DNA of 8,474 nt from Actinomycetota bacterium (lineage in GTDB: Bacteria; Actinomycetota; Actinomycetes; Mycobacteriales; Jatrophihabitantaceae). The translations under genes and the position numbers were made by a program. Under the pieces are notes generated by a model. The model was not told where the DNA came from. It was given only the letters and a program-made list of their open reading frames with translations, and ran no database searches. Below, piece after piece: positions 1-7,297 of this stretch (position 1 is the first letter of the stretch; each line of letters opens with the position of its first letter). The DNA lies in the NCBI GenBank assembly GCA_019241805.1, contig JAFAWL010000296.1, positions 1-8,474 of the forward strand, in the 5' to 3' direction.

Positions 1-176
1 CCCCGTGTGACGTTCTGCGCGATCGTCGACCGGCCCGTGGCCAGCAGGAACGCGATGAACTCCTTCGCGCACGTCAGGTAGGAGGAGATCGTCGACGTGG
101 CGCGGTTGATCGACCGGAGATGCGTCGACCAGTCAGTGACGTACTCCCGGATGTCGTCCAGGTCGATCTCGGCCAC
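1..176 (-). CDS. Tyrosine recombinase (phage-type integrase), N-terminal fragment
   Basis: Only the first 58 residues are in the window; the gene continues past position 1. The reading frame begins VAEIDLDDIREYV and continues through DWSTHLRSINRATSTISSYL and CAKEFIAFLLATGRSTIAQN. This matches the SAM-like core-binding domain at the start of XerC/D-type and phage integrases: a short helix, then a 'T-x-x-x-Y-x-x-x-x-x-x-F-x-x-F-L' helix pair ending before the usual 'it-r' turn. The family cuts and rejoins DNA at att sites through a C-terminal tyrosine that is not visible here. GTG at 176-174 is chosen because it is the only plausible start after the in-frame stop near 227-225, and GGAAGG lies about 6 bases upstream. 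Its promoter side faces the tRNA gene, which fits an element integrated at that tRNA. The family call rests on a short fragment, so a different helical N-terminus is possible. Confidence 0.7.
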   Translation of the reverse strand, partial: MAEIDLDDIREYVTDWSTHLRSINRATSTISSYLTCAKEFIAFLLATGRSTIAQNVTR

Positions 177-300
177 GCGGCGCCTTCCGAAGTGCCCTCT
201 TGCGCAATCCCCTGCTCGTGCTCAATACTATGCGTTGCGAGCGTTGTGCGGAAGAGGCAACTTCGTTCAAGTGCTTCTAGGCCAGTAAATATCGGGGTTG
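177..300. other. Spacer between integrase start and tRNA 3' end; likely att/promoter zone
   Basis: No convincing gene is seen in these 124 bases. They are more AT-rich than the flanking DNA, especially around 222-232 and 284-295. The segment should hold the integrase promoter. On the minus strand TAGTAT at 230-225 could be a -10 box, but no good -35 lies at the right distance. If the tRNA 3' end is the crossover site, the element arm starts at or just left of 301. No second copy of the tRNA 3' sequence occurs in this spacer. Confidence 0.35.
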
Positions 301-374
<74 letters not shown>

Positions 375-385
375 GGCGCAACACC

Positions 386-400
386 GCCCGTTCGACGGGC
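386..400. other. Small perfect hairpin between tRNA and malQ
   Basis: GCCCGTTCGACGGGC forms a 6-bp stem with a 3-base loop, 12 bases upstream of the tRNA 5' end. It would lie in the tRNA 5' leader, where it could matter for RNase P processing. No T-run follows on either strand, so it is not a standard intrinsic terminator. The rest of 375-499 holds no gene. On the minus strand, TAGTCT at 414-409 is a possible tRNA -10 box without a good -35. Confidence 0.3.
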
Positions 401-499
401 CTCTGACGAGACTAGCCAGCCGTCCCGGCGCGTGGGCAGCGACCGGCCTGCGAGAGGATCGCATCGATCAACGGGGCGACTGCAAGGGGGACGATACCG

Positions 500-2617
500 G
501 TGAGCGAACCGAGTGCCATTCTGCGCGAGCTGGCCGACGCGTACGGGGTCGCCACCGAATTCTGGGACTGGCAGGGCCGACCGGTGCAGGTCTCGGCCGC
601 GACAATCGTGGCCGTGCTGGCCGCACTCGACGTCGACGCCAGCACCGACGACGCCGTTCGCACCGCACTGCACGCCCGCACCGATCAGGCCTGGACACGG
701 ATGCTGCCGCCCTGCACCGTCGTGCGCGACGGAGAGCGGACCTCGTTCCTCGTGCACGTCGACCACGGCGCTCACGTCAGCGTGTGGATCGAGTGCGAGG
801 ACGGCACCCGACGCAGCGATCTCGCTCAGCTGGAGAACTGGACGCCGCCGCGAACGGTAGGCGAACGACTGATCGGCGAAGCAACCTTCGCGCTGCCGGA
901 CGATCTACCCCTCGGCTATCACACACTGCATGCGCGCTCGGACGAGACGACGGCCGAGGCTGAACTCATCGTCACCCCCACCTGGCTCGGGCTGCCCGAG
1001 CGGTTGGGCCGGAGTCAGCGCTGGGGACTGACGACGCAGCTCTACAGTGTGCGCTCGCGCAAGTCTTGGGGTGTAGGTGATCTCGTCGACCTTGCCGATC
1101 TCACGAGCTGGGTCGGCCAATACGGCGGCGACTTCGTGCTGATCAACCCGCTGCCCGCGGCCGAGCCGGTCGCGCCGATGGAGCCCTCGCCCTATCTGCC
1201 CGCCACGCGACGCTTCACCAACCCGATCTACATCAGACCCGAGCGCATCCCGGAATTCGCGGAGCTGACCACGAACGCCCGAAAGATGGTCAGGCGGCTG
1301 CGCAAGCGCTCACGTCCGAACGATCGCCGGGTGGTCGATCGCGACAAAGCCTGGAGCGCAAAGGCCGAAGCTCTCCGGATGATCTTCGACGCGCCGCGCA
1401 GCGCCGGCCGCGAACTCGCTTACAAGACGTTTCAACGACGGGGCGGCGACGGACTGCGCGACTTCGCCACCTGGTGTGCGATCGTCGCCCAACACGGCCG
1501 CGACTGGCGACGGTGGCCGGCGAAACTGCTCGACCCGCGCTCGAAGCGAGTCGCGCGCTTCCGCGACGAGCATTATGAGGACATCGACTTCTACATGTGG
1601 CTGCAGTGGATAGTCGACGAACAGTTGGACGACGCCCAGGCCGCGGCCCGCCGGGCCGGCCTTCGCCTGGGCATCATGCACGATCTCGCCGTCGGGATCA
1701 GCTCGCGCGGTGCTGACGCCTGGGCCCTTTCGGACGTCTACGCGCAACGCGTAAGCGTCGGCGCCCCGCCCGACGCGTTCAACCAGGCCGGCCAGGACTG
1801 GTCGCAGCCACCGCTTCGACCTGACCGACTGGCCGAACTGGCCTACCGCCCGTTCCGCGAGGTTGTCCGATCCGTCCTCCGCCACGCCGGCGGTGTCCGC
1901 GTCGATCACATACTCGGCCTGTTCCGTCTCTGGTGGATCCCTGAGGGTCACGTACCGACCGAGGGCACTTACCTGCGTTACGACCACGACGCGCTCGTCG
2001 GCATCCTGGCGCTCGAAGCGCACCGAGCCGAAGCCGTCGTCGTCGGCGAGGACCTCGGCACGGTCGAACCGTGGGTGCGTACTTACCTGCGCGAACGCGG
2101 AATCCTCGGCACGTCAATCCTCTGGTTCGAATTCGACTGGGACGCGCCCGGCACTCCCCCGCTCCCGCCGGAACGGTGGCGCGAACTCTGTCTTGCCTCT
2201 ATCACCACGCACGACCTTCCACCCACCGCGGGCTACCTGGCCGGCGACCATGTGCGACTCCGACACGAACTCGGCCTGCTCACCCGGGATTTGGATGAGG
2301 AATTGGCCGTCTACGAACAAGAACGGGCCGCGTGGCTCACCCTGCTGCGCCACCGCGGACTGCTTTCCGACGACTCGACCGACGCTGCCGTCGCGGCGTT
2401 GCATCACGTACTCACCGCGGCACCCTCACGACTGATCACCATCGCCCTCACCGACGTGGTCGGTGAACGACGTACGCAGAATCAGCCCGGAACGCTCGAT
2501 GAATATCCCAACTGGCGGGTCGGTCTGGCCGACTCCGAGGGCGACCCACTCTGGCTCGACGACATCCTCACCGACACGCGCGCCGCCGTCCGTATCCAAG
2601 CCGCCCGACAGCACTGA
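500..2617 (+). CDS. malQ: 4-alpha-glucanotransferase (amylomaltase, GH77)
   Basis: This cytoplasmic disproportionating enzyme transfers alpha-1,4-glucan segments between maltodextrins and releases glucose, in glycogen and maltodextrin turnover. The 705 residues match the long actinobacterial form. Residues about 1-165 are an N-terminal extension (helical start, then a beta-sandwich-like part), and the GH77 barrel runs from WGLTTQLYSVRS (W175) to the end. Conserved elements are SPY (230-232), followed by the N-P-x-Y-I motif. The catalytic residues are present: nucleophile Asp469 in GVRVDHILGLFR, acid/base Glu517 in VVGEDLGTV, and the third carboxylate Asp572 in ITTHDLPPTAGY. GTG at 500 is preceded by AAGGGGG at 484-490 with 9-base spacing and starts the recognisable domain. 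The gene stands alone; no trehalose or glycogen gene adjoins it here. It looks intact. Confidence 0.96.
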   Translation: MSEPSAILRELADAYGVATEFWDWQGRPVQVSAATIVAVLAALDVDASTDDAVRTALHARTDQAWTRMLPPCTVVRDGERTSFLVHVDHGAHVSVWIECEDGTRRSDLAQLENWTPPRTVGERLIGEATFALPDDLPLGYHTLHARSDETTAEAELIVTPTWLGLPERLGRSQRWGLTTQLYSVRSRKSWGVGDLVDLADLTSWVGQYGGDFVLINPLPAAEPVAPMEPSPYLPATRRFTNPIYIRPERIPEFAELTTNARKMVRRLRKRSRPNDRRVVDRDKAWSAKAEALRMIFDAPRSAGRELAYKTFQRRGGDGLRDFATWCAIVAQHGRDWRRWPAKLLDPRSKRVARFRDEHYEDIDFYMWLQWIVDEQLDDAQAAARRAGLRLGIMHDLAVGISSRGADAWALSDVYAQRVSVGAPPDAFNQAGQDWSQPPLRPDRLAELAYRPFREVVRSVLRHAGGVRVDHILGLFRLWWIPEGHVPTEGTYLRYDHDALVGILALEAHRAEAVVVGEDLGTVEPWVRTYLRERGILGTSILWFEFDWDAPGTPPLPPERWRELCLASITTHDLPPTAGYLAGDHVRLRHELGLLTRDLDEELAVYEQERAAWLTLLRHRGLLSDDSTDAAVAALHHVLTAAPSRLITIALTDVVGERRTQNQPGTLDEYPNWRVGLADSEGDPLWLDDILTDTRAAVRIQAARQH

Positions 2618-2682
2618 TCAGATTCGAGGGCGGCTGGGTACCACTCGTCGGTAGCCTAACCGTCAAGGCAGCCGGAGCCGTC

Positions 2683-3126
2683 ATGTTGAGCGTGGAACGT
2701 ACCTTCGTCGTTGACCGCCCGGTCGACGTCGTCTTCGACTACCTCGCCGACTTCTCCAATACCGAACAATGGGATCCGGGCACGGTGTCCTGTCGTCGCA
2801 CCGACGACGGCCCACTGCGCGTCGGTTCTCGCTTTCACAACGTGTCTAAATTCCGCGGTCGTGAAGTCGAGCTCGAATACACGATGCGGACCTGCGAGCC
2901 GGCTACGAAACACCTGCGCTTTGTAGGCGAAAACGACACTGTGACCTCCACCGATGACATGCGGTTAGCCGCGGCCGGCGACGGGCAGCGCACATCGATC
3001 ACCTACCGGGCCGAGTTCGACTTCCACGGCATGGCCAAACTCGCGCAACCCGTGCTCAAGCCGGCCCTCGAGCACTTGGCCGACCAGACCGTGGCTCAGA
3101 TGACCGAGGCGGTCGGCCATATCTGA
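2683..3126 (+). CDS. SRPBCC (START-like/polyketide cyclase-type) small protein
   Basis: The 147-residue protein has the opening typical of the SRPBCC hydrophobic-cavity fold: VERTFVVDRPVDVVFDYLAD followed by FSNTEQWDPG, where a first beta strand leads into the 'P-x-D-V-V-F-x-Y-L-x-D' helices and the W-D-P-G turn. Strands rich in alternating residues follow (RVGSRF, REVELEYTM, TSITYRAEF). The long C-terminal helix is ALEHLADQTVAQMTEAVGHI. The family binds lipids or other small hydrophobic ligands, or acts as a cyclase or immunity-like protein; the ligand cannot be told here. There is no signal peptide, so it is cytosolic. ATG at 2683 has GGAG at 2674-2677. It follows malQ by 65 bp on the same strand, so co-transcription is possible, although TAGCCT at 2652-2657 could be its own -10 box. 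Its stop lies 4 bases from the end of the convergent methyltransferase remnant. Confidence 0.85.
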   Translation: MLSVERTFVVDRPVDVVFDYLADFSNTEQWDPGTVSCRRTDDGPLRVGSRFHNVSKFRGREVELEYTMRTCEPATKHLRFVGENDTVTSTDDMRLAAAGDGQRTSITYRAEFDFHGMAKLAQPVLKPALEHLADQTVAQMTEAVGHI

Positions 3127-3130
3127 CGCA

Positions 3131-3593
3131 TCAGGGTTTGCGGGCCTGCAGCGTAGATGTCGCCGCCAGTCGCTGCGGACGATCACGCAGCCGGTATTCG
3201 CCGGCCTCGTCCTCGACCATGTGTCCCGGCAACGCGTTCCACGGCACGCTGTCGTGCTCGATCAACCCTTCTAATACCAATCCGCAGTCGAGCAACGCCG
3301 GTCTGCTTGGCCAGCCGCCGCTCCTGCACCAACGACGGCGCCGAGAAGTCAAGGCCGGACATCGTCGCCCCCAGCCGCGACAGCGAGAGGGTGTCGGTGC
3401 CGATGTGACATTGCAAATGAAGTCCGCGCACGCCCCTGAGCGCACCCAGGCGCGGACTGTCGAATGCGACGACGTCGCTGAGGTGGCGCGGGTCAGTCAC
3501 GAACCTGTCGAACCCGTAACCGGCCGACGCCGCGTGCATGTCAGCCAGTTCGTCCCATCTGGCCCCATTCACCGATCGCCAGTCCTCGCCCAT
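3131..3593 (-). pseudogene. SAM-dependent methyltransferase remnant, internal deletion plus frameshift
   Basis: The N-terminal part reads in one frame from ATG 3593, with strong GAGGGGG 6 bases upstream: RSVNGARWDELADMHAAS, then GLHLQCHIGTDTLSLSRLGA and GLDFSAPSLVQERRLAKQTG. These are the class I SAM-binding glycine-rich loop (here H-x-G-x-D) and the acidic strand end. Near 3290-3305 the homology jumps to a second frame, which reads ALLDCGLVLEGLIEHDSVPW, NALPGHMVEDEAGEYRLRDR and LAATSTLQARKP, ending at the TGA in 3133-3131. That is the usual C-terminus of the same family. The middle (motifs II-III, roughly 100 or more residues) is absent, and the two halves are out of frame. The first frame instead ends at about 3183, giving a 136-residue product with a foreign tail. 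Family members are usually near 270 residues. It is very probably non-functional as a methyltransferase. Confidence 0.82.
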
Positions 3594-3622
3594 GTCACTC
3601 CCCCTCGGCTCATCGAGCCGTC

Positions 3623-3652
3623 ACCGTATCGGGCTGATCACGGGCATGTCGG
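3623..3652 (-). promoter_or_regulatory. Candidate promoter of the methyltransferase remnant
   Basis: On the minus strand, -35 CCGACA (3652-3647) and -10 TACGGT (3628-3623) are separated by 18 bases. TAnnnT is the usual actinobacterial vegetative -10 form and CCGACA matches TTGACA at 4 of 6 positions. Transcription would begin near 3616, about 23 bases before the ATG at 3593. A perfect 6-bp hairpin (CGGCTCATCGAGCCG, 3606-3620) sits at the predicted start site. The assignment is by pattern only. Confidence 0.33.
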
Positions 3653-3782
3653 CCGGAATTGGCGCGCAGGCATCACGCCGCCGGCCACATCGGGCGCCTC
3701 TCGGCTCGTTGCCGCGAAGTGACCTGTGATTTCAGTTCGTTATCGACGCAGCCCTTCGAGTGGCCGACACGATAGGGGGTGT

Positions 3783-6068
3783 GTGAGGATCGAGGCCGTG
3801 TCGTCGCCGTCCGGGTTGACCAATGTCCGACGGTCGTGGCTCGAACGGGTGCTCGAAATCGTCGGCGAACTCGGGGCCCACCATGATCTGAACGCGACGC
3901 TCGACTTCATCGCCAGGGCCACCGTCGAGCAGCTGGAGTTCGGGGCAGCCGCTATCAACGTGACCACACCCGACGGCCAGGTACGGGTGGAGGCCGTCGC
4001 CGGGCCGCCGGAACTTGGCGAGCTGCTCGGGCAGAGCAGCCCGCTGTCGCACTGGCTGGATCTGCTCGCCGCCGCCGAATCGTGGGGCACCCTGCGCTAC
4101 TTCGGTCATGACCGGGATCAGGCCCTGGCCGAGCGGATGGCGAACTGGACCTGGTCGCCCGATTCCCCTCCGTCCGACGATCCGGACACCTGGCACCCCG
4201 AGGACTGGCTGCTGGCGCCCTTCTACGACGGCGAGGGAAAGCTGATTGGCGCGTTGTCGGTCGACCAGCCTCGCAGTGGCCGGCGACCCGATCTCGAGCA
4301 GCGGACAGCGCTCGAACTGTTCGCTGCGCAAGCCGGACGGGCCGTCCTGAAGGCCGGAGAACGAGCGCGCGCCCAGCAACGTCGGCAGCAGGCCGAGGAA
4401 CTGTGGCAGCTCACTTTCGCGCGTAGTCCGATCGGGGCGGCTTTGATCGATCCGATCGGCCGGATGGTGCAGATCAACGACGGACTCGTGCGCATTCTCG
4501 GGTTCCCGCAGGAGCGGTTGATCGGCGGCCGACTCGACGACTTCACCCATCCCGATGATCGCGGCATCGACGATCACCTGGTCGACGACTTGTTCACCGG
4601 CGACGCCGACGGCTTCGAGATCGAGAAGCGATATCTGCATGCCGACGGCCATCAGGTGTGGGGGCTGCTCCACGTCGGCGCGATCCGCGACGATCGCGGC
4701 GAGGTGCACCTGATGGTGGGTCAGGTCAACGACATCACCGATCGTAAACGGGCCGAAGCGGAGCTGGCCCATCGTGCAACCCACGACGCGTTGACCAACC
4801 TCCCTAACCGTCTGCTGCTGGAAGAACGCCTCGGTAGTTACCTTCGAGCCGGGCAGCCGGCCGGCGTTCTGTTCTGTGACCTCGACCGCTTCAAGATTGT
4901 GAACGACAGCTTGGGTCACGAGGCCGGTGACGAACTGCTGATTGCGGTCGCGCAGCGTTTGGCCGACGCTTTGCCCCCCAGCTTCACATTGGGCCGCCTC
5001 GGTGGCGACGAGTTCGTCGTGATCGCCCCCCACGAACGCGACCTCGGACGGCTGCGTTCCATCGGGGCGCGACTGATCGACGCGCTCGAGGCACCCATGA
5101 CGATTCGGGGTCATCAGCACACGGTGTCGGTCAGCGTCGGCGTGGTCGTCAGCGGCCCCGCCCACGCGCATCCCGACGAGGTGCTGCGCGAGGCCGACCA
5201 GGCATTGCTGCGCGCGAAGCGAGAGGGACGTTCCCGGGTCGAGGTATACGACCCGGACCAGGATCGACCGGCCACCGTGGACGACCTGGAATTCGAGAGC
5301 ACGCTGCGATCGGCGCTTTCTCGATCGGACGGGTTGGTGCCCTATTTTCAGCCGATCTTGGGTATCGCCAGCAACACCACGGTCGGCTATGAGGCGTTGG
5401 TGCGTTGGCAGCATCCCGAGCGTGGCTTCATCGAGCCGGCGGAGTTCATCCCGATGGCGGAGGCGGCCGGTCTGATCGTGCCGCTGGGCTGGTGGATGCT
5501 GGACGCCAGTGCCCGGGCCGCGGCCACGTTGCCCAGCGGCGGGCAGCGCTGGGTCGCGGTGAATGCGTCCGGCAGTCAGCTCGGCCGAGGCGAACTGATG
5601 CCCGCTGTGCGGCGTGCCTTGGAGGTCTACCAGCTGACGCCCGACCAGCTACACCTGGAGATCACCGAGACGGCGCTCGTCAGCGCCTCGGACGCGGCGA
5701 TCGACGAGGTCTGCGAAGTAGCCGCGATGGGCGTGCCGATAGCGCTGGACGATTTCGGCACCGGCTACTCGTCGCTGTCCCTACTGCGCGATCTACCGGT
5801 GAGCACAGTGAAGATCGACCGTAGTTTCGTCACCCCGATCGCGCATGACAACACGGCGATCGCGATCACCCGAAGCCTGGTGACGTTGTGTCGGGATCTG
5901 GGCATCACCACGGTCGCCGAGGGCGTGGAGACGGCCGAGCAGTTGGCCGCGCTGCGGTCACTGGGGTGTACGCACGCTCAAGGTTATTTGATCGGTGCGC
6001 CGGCGCCGCTTGGCCCCCAGCAACAGGTCAGCTCACTGGACGCGCACCGCCGACGCACCGCGTCCTGA
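3783..6068 (+). CDS. Cyclic di-GMP turnover protein, GAF-PAS-GGDEF-EAL
   Basis: This bifunctional signalling enzyme makes c-di-GMP from GTP (GGDEF) and cleaves it to pGpG (EAL). Numbered from this start (761 residues): a GAF sensor at about 20-190, a PAS domain at about 205-322 (F-x-x-S-P-I-G start, T-H-P-D-D, D-I-T-D-R-K end), GGDEF at about 330-495 and EAL at about 518-750. The cyclase residues are intact: Asp366 in FCDLDRFK, the KIVNDSLGHEAGDELL run, and GGDEF at 407-411. The usual inhibitory RxxD site just before it is replaced by PPSF, so product feedback may be weak. EAL residues are intact: EAL 537-539, Asn594, Glu626, DDFGTGYSSL 656-665, Lys677, EGVET from 713, Gln733. No transmembrane segment is seen, so it is cytosolic. 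The start is uncertain. GTG 3783 follows AGGGGG closely; GTG 3798 has AGGA 8 bases upstream; GTG 3726 is also in frame but adds an Arg-rich stretch unlike a domain. Mycobacterial GAF-GGDEF-EAL enzymes (Rv1354c type) are relatives by architecture; the PAS insertion differs. Confidence 0.94.
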   Translation: MRIEAVSSPSGLTNVRRSWLERVLEIVGELGAHHDLNATLDFIARATVEQLEFGAAAINVTTPDGQVRVEAVAGPPELGELLGQSSPLSHWLDLLAAAESWGTLRYFGHDRDQALAERMANWTWSPDSPPSDDPDTWHPEDWLLAPFYDGEGKLIGALSVDQPRSGRRPDLEQRTALELFAAQAGRAVLKAGERARAQQRRQQAEELWQLTFARSPIGAALIDPIGRMVQINDGLVRILGFPQERLIGGRLDDFTHPDDRGIDDHLVDDLFTGDADGFEIEKRYLHADGHQVWGLLHVGAIRDDRGEVHLMVGQVNDITDRKRAEAELAHRATHDALTNLPNRLLLEERLGSYLRAGQPAGVLFCDLDRFKIVNDSLGHEAGDELLIAVAQRLADALPPSFTLGRLGGDEFVVIAPHERDLGRLRSIGARLIDALEAPMTIRGHQHTVSVSVGVVVSGPAHAHPDEVLREADQALLRAKREGRSRVEVYDPDQDRPATVDDLEFESTLRSALSRSDGLVPYFQPILGIASNTTVGYEALVRWQHPERGFIEPAEFIPMAEAAGLIVPLGWWMLDASARAAATLPSGGQRWVAVNASGSQLGRGELMPAVRRALEVYQLTPDQLHLEITETALVSASDAAIDEVCEVAAMGVPIALDDFGTGYSSLSLLRDLPVSTVKIDRSFVTPIAHDNTAIAITRSLVTLCRDLGITTVAEGVETAEQLAALRSLGCTHAQGYLIGAPAPLGPQQQVSSLDAHRRRTAS

Positions 6069-7205
6069 CGCGCGACGGCGTTCGACGATCAGCAGGGCCG
6101 CCCCGGAGAGGATCGCGCCAGCACCGACGATCAACCACCAGGTGACGTCGGTGCCCGTCTCGGCCAATGACAGTGCCGATGTGACGCGGGCAGAGATTGT
6201 CGGTGGCTGACCCGCGGCGATCACCATCACGCCACGGAGCGAGCTACTACCGCCGGCGGCGGGGCGGCCGGACGCGCCTCCGGTACCGTCCGGCGAGCCG
6301 GCACCGACAGCCGACCCGGGATTGCCACTGCCGGGATTGCCACTGCCGGGATTGCCGCCACCCGGATTACCGCTTTCGGGGTCGCCACTGCCGGGATTGC
6401 CGCCACCGCCGGGATTGCCACCGCCCCGATTATCGCTTCCGGGATCGCCGCCGGCATCCGGCGTCGACACGGTGACGGTCGAGGCATTCGAGGTGGACTT
6501 CGCGAAGTGATCGCTGGTGTCACCGTCGTAGGTCGCCGTGACCGTGTGCGAACCGCCAGAACCTGCATACGTCACGGTGCATGTCGCGGTGAGGTTCGCG
6601 TCGACCGCGACGGACCGGCAGTCCGGTATTACGGTGCCGCCCTCGGTGAACGTGACCGTTCCGTCGTGGGGAGCGTGATCGGGATCAGGCGCGGTGACGA
6701 CTGCCGAGTACGTCACGGAGCCACCGACGTCGATTGTGTCCACCGGAGCCGAGAGTGTTGTCGTCGTCGGGCACCCGTCGACGGTCGCTGCTCCGCCGAC
6801 GGGTAGGGAGCCACTCTCGATGGTCGCGGCGTAGTTCGCATTTAACGTCTGCACGTCGCCGCGAAGACCGGAAATCGTCGCTTGAACGCTCGCTCCAGGA
6901 TTTAGCGCCCCGAATCCGCTGTACAGCCTCGAAGCCTGATCGCCGACATCGATCAGCACGCCGTAGCGCAATACCGTGAAGCTGTTCGCGTCGCCCCTTG
7001 GGGTCACCCCCTCGCCCGCGTCGGAGGTGTTTGTGACTACCCAATGCAGGCCGGGAACGCCGTTGACGCAGACCTGGGTTTGAGCGACTGATGCCGATGG
7101 CGTGGCCGAGGCGGGAGCGGCGTAAGCCCCGAGAGCGATGACAAGGGCGGCACACACGATCGAAATTCGTCGAGAGGTGCGCAGCAGTACGCGGCGCGAA
7201 TGCAC
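6033..7205 (-). CDS. Secreted sortase-anchored surface protein with Ig-like domain and NPG-rich repeat
   Basis: The 390-residue protein is built for the cell surface. The signal peptide has an Arg-rich start (HSRRVLLRTSRR), a hydrophobic core and a probable cleavage after PASA (34). Residues 35-147 form an unrecognised domain with Cys46 and Cys145, which could pair. Residues 148-247 are a bacterial Ig-like domain (GGSVTYSAVV, DGTVTFTEGG, SHTVTATYDGD) with Cys196 and Cys209. Residues 253-298 are a low-complexity linker of NPGSG/NPGGG units, as in wall-spanning stalks. The C-terminus is a sorting signal: LAETG 347-351, hydrophobic segment 356-375, then ERRR. LAxTG is the type used by class E sortases of high-GC Gram-positives, so covalent attachment to peptidoglycan is inferred; no sortase gene is in the window. 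GTG 7205 has AGGAG 6 bases upstream. The ligand or role is unknown. Its last 36 bp overlap the 3' end of the convergent c-di-GMP gene. Confidence 0.88.
   Translation of the reverse strand: MHSRRVLLRTSRRISIVCAALVIALGAYAAPASATPSASVAQTQVCVNGVPGLHWVVTNTSDAGEGVTPRGDANSFTVLRYGVLIDVGDQASRLYSGFGALNPGASVQATISGLRGDVQTLNANYAATIESGSLPVGGAATVDGCPTTTTLSAPVDTIDVGGSVTYSAVVTAPDPDHAPHDGTVTFTEGGTVIPDCRSVAVDANLTATCTVTYAGSGGSHTVTATYDGDTSDHFAKSTSNASTVTVSTPDAGGDPGSDNRGGGNPGGGGNPGSGDPESGNPGGGNPGSGNPGSGNPGSAVGAGSPDGTGGASGRPAAGGSSSLRGVMVIAAGQPPTISARVTSALSLAETGTDVTWWLIVGAGAILSGAALLIVERRRASGRGASAVRVQ
6153..6167 (-). other. LAETG sortase recognition motif codons
   Basis: TTG GCC GAG ACG GGC encodes Leu-Ala-Glu-Thr-Gly. 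It is followed by a roughly 20-residue hydrophobic stretch and the charged tail ERRRASGR, which is the full three-part cell-wall sorting signal. Cleavage would be expected between Thr350 and Gly351. Confidence 0.85.
6312..6449 (-). repeat. Degenerate 15-bp tandem repeat encoding NPGSG/NPGGG
   Basis: On the plus strand the unit CCGGGATTGCCACTG occurs perfectly at 6316-6330 and 6331-6345. Diverged copies with 12- to 15-bp spacing follow to about 6449, all in frame. It encodes the Gly-, Pro-, Asn- and Ser-rich linker of the surface protein. Near-identical units at the C-terminal end and degenerate ones at the N-terminal end suggest recent local duplication by slippage. Confidence 0.8.
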
Positions 7206-7236
7206 TTCGGACTCCTAAAATCGGCCCGAAACGCCG

Positions 7237-7288
7237 GACCCCCGTGTTGACAGAACGTGTACTCAGCGTCCCTGGCCCACCGGGGGTC
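7237..7288. repeat. 8-bp perfect inverted repeat in intergenic region
   Basis: GACCCCCG (7237-7244) and CGGGGGTC (7281-7288) are exact inverse copies separated by 36 bases. In RNA from the minus strand this would form a GC-rich stem either in the surface-protein leader or about 60 bases after the gnd stop. No U-run follows, so a standard intrinsic terminator is not supported. It may be a structured leader or a paired protein-binding site. Confidence 0.4.
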
Positions 7289-7297
7289 AGCAATAGA

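Noticed and set aside
1310..2023. 237-codon open frame on the minus strand inside malQ
   Set aside because: It lies wholly opposite conserved MalQ catalytic sequence and has no family-like motifs.
3138..3722. 194-codon open frame on the plus strand over the methyltransferase remnant
   Set aside because: The minus strand of the same region carries recognisable methyltransferase blocks with a good ribosome site; the plus-strand translation looks like a shadow.
3726..3782. Longest possible start (GTG 3726) for the c-di-GMP gene
   Set aside because: No ribosome binding site lies upstream, and the added residues are Arg-rich and outside any domain; GTG 3783 or 3798 is better supported.
3732..5414. 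560-codon open frame on the minus strand opposite the c-di-GMP gene
   Set aside because: It is antisense to a gene with clear domains, shows no recognisable family, and its composition is what a GC-rich codon pattern produces on the opposite strand.
6312..6449. Possible CRISPR-like or noncoding repeat array
   Set aside because: Units are only 15 bp, have no unique spacers, and keep the reading frame of the surface protein.
6197..6568. Cys/Arg/His-rich or Pro/Leu-rich short open frames over the repeat, on both strands
   Set aside because: They are alternative readings of the NPG-coding tandem repeat, so their repetitive composition is trivial.
7247..7252. Perfect TTGACA on the plus strand as a rightward -35 box
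   Set aside because: No TAnnnT box lies at 16-19 bases downstream and no rightward gene follows.
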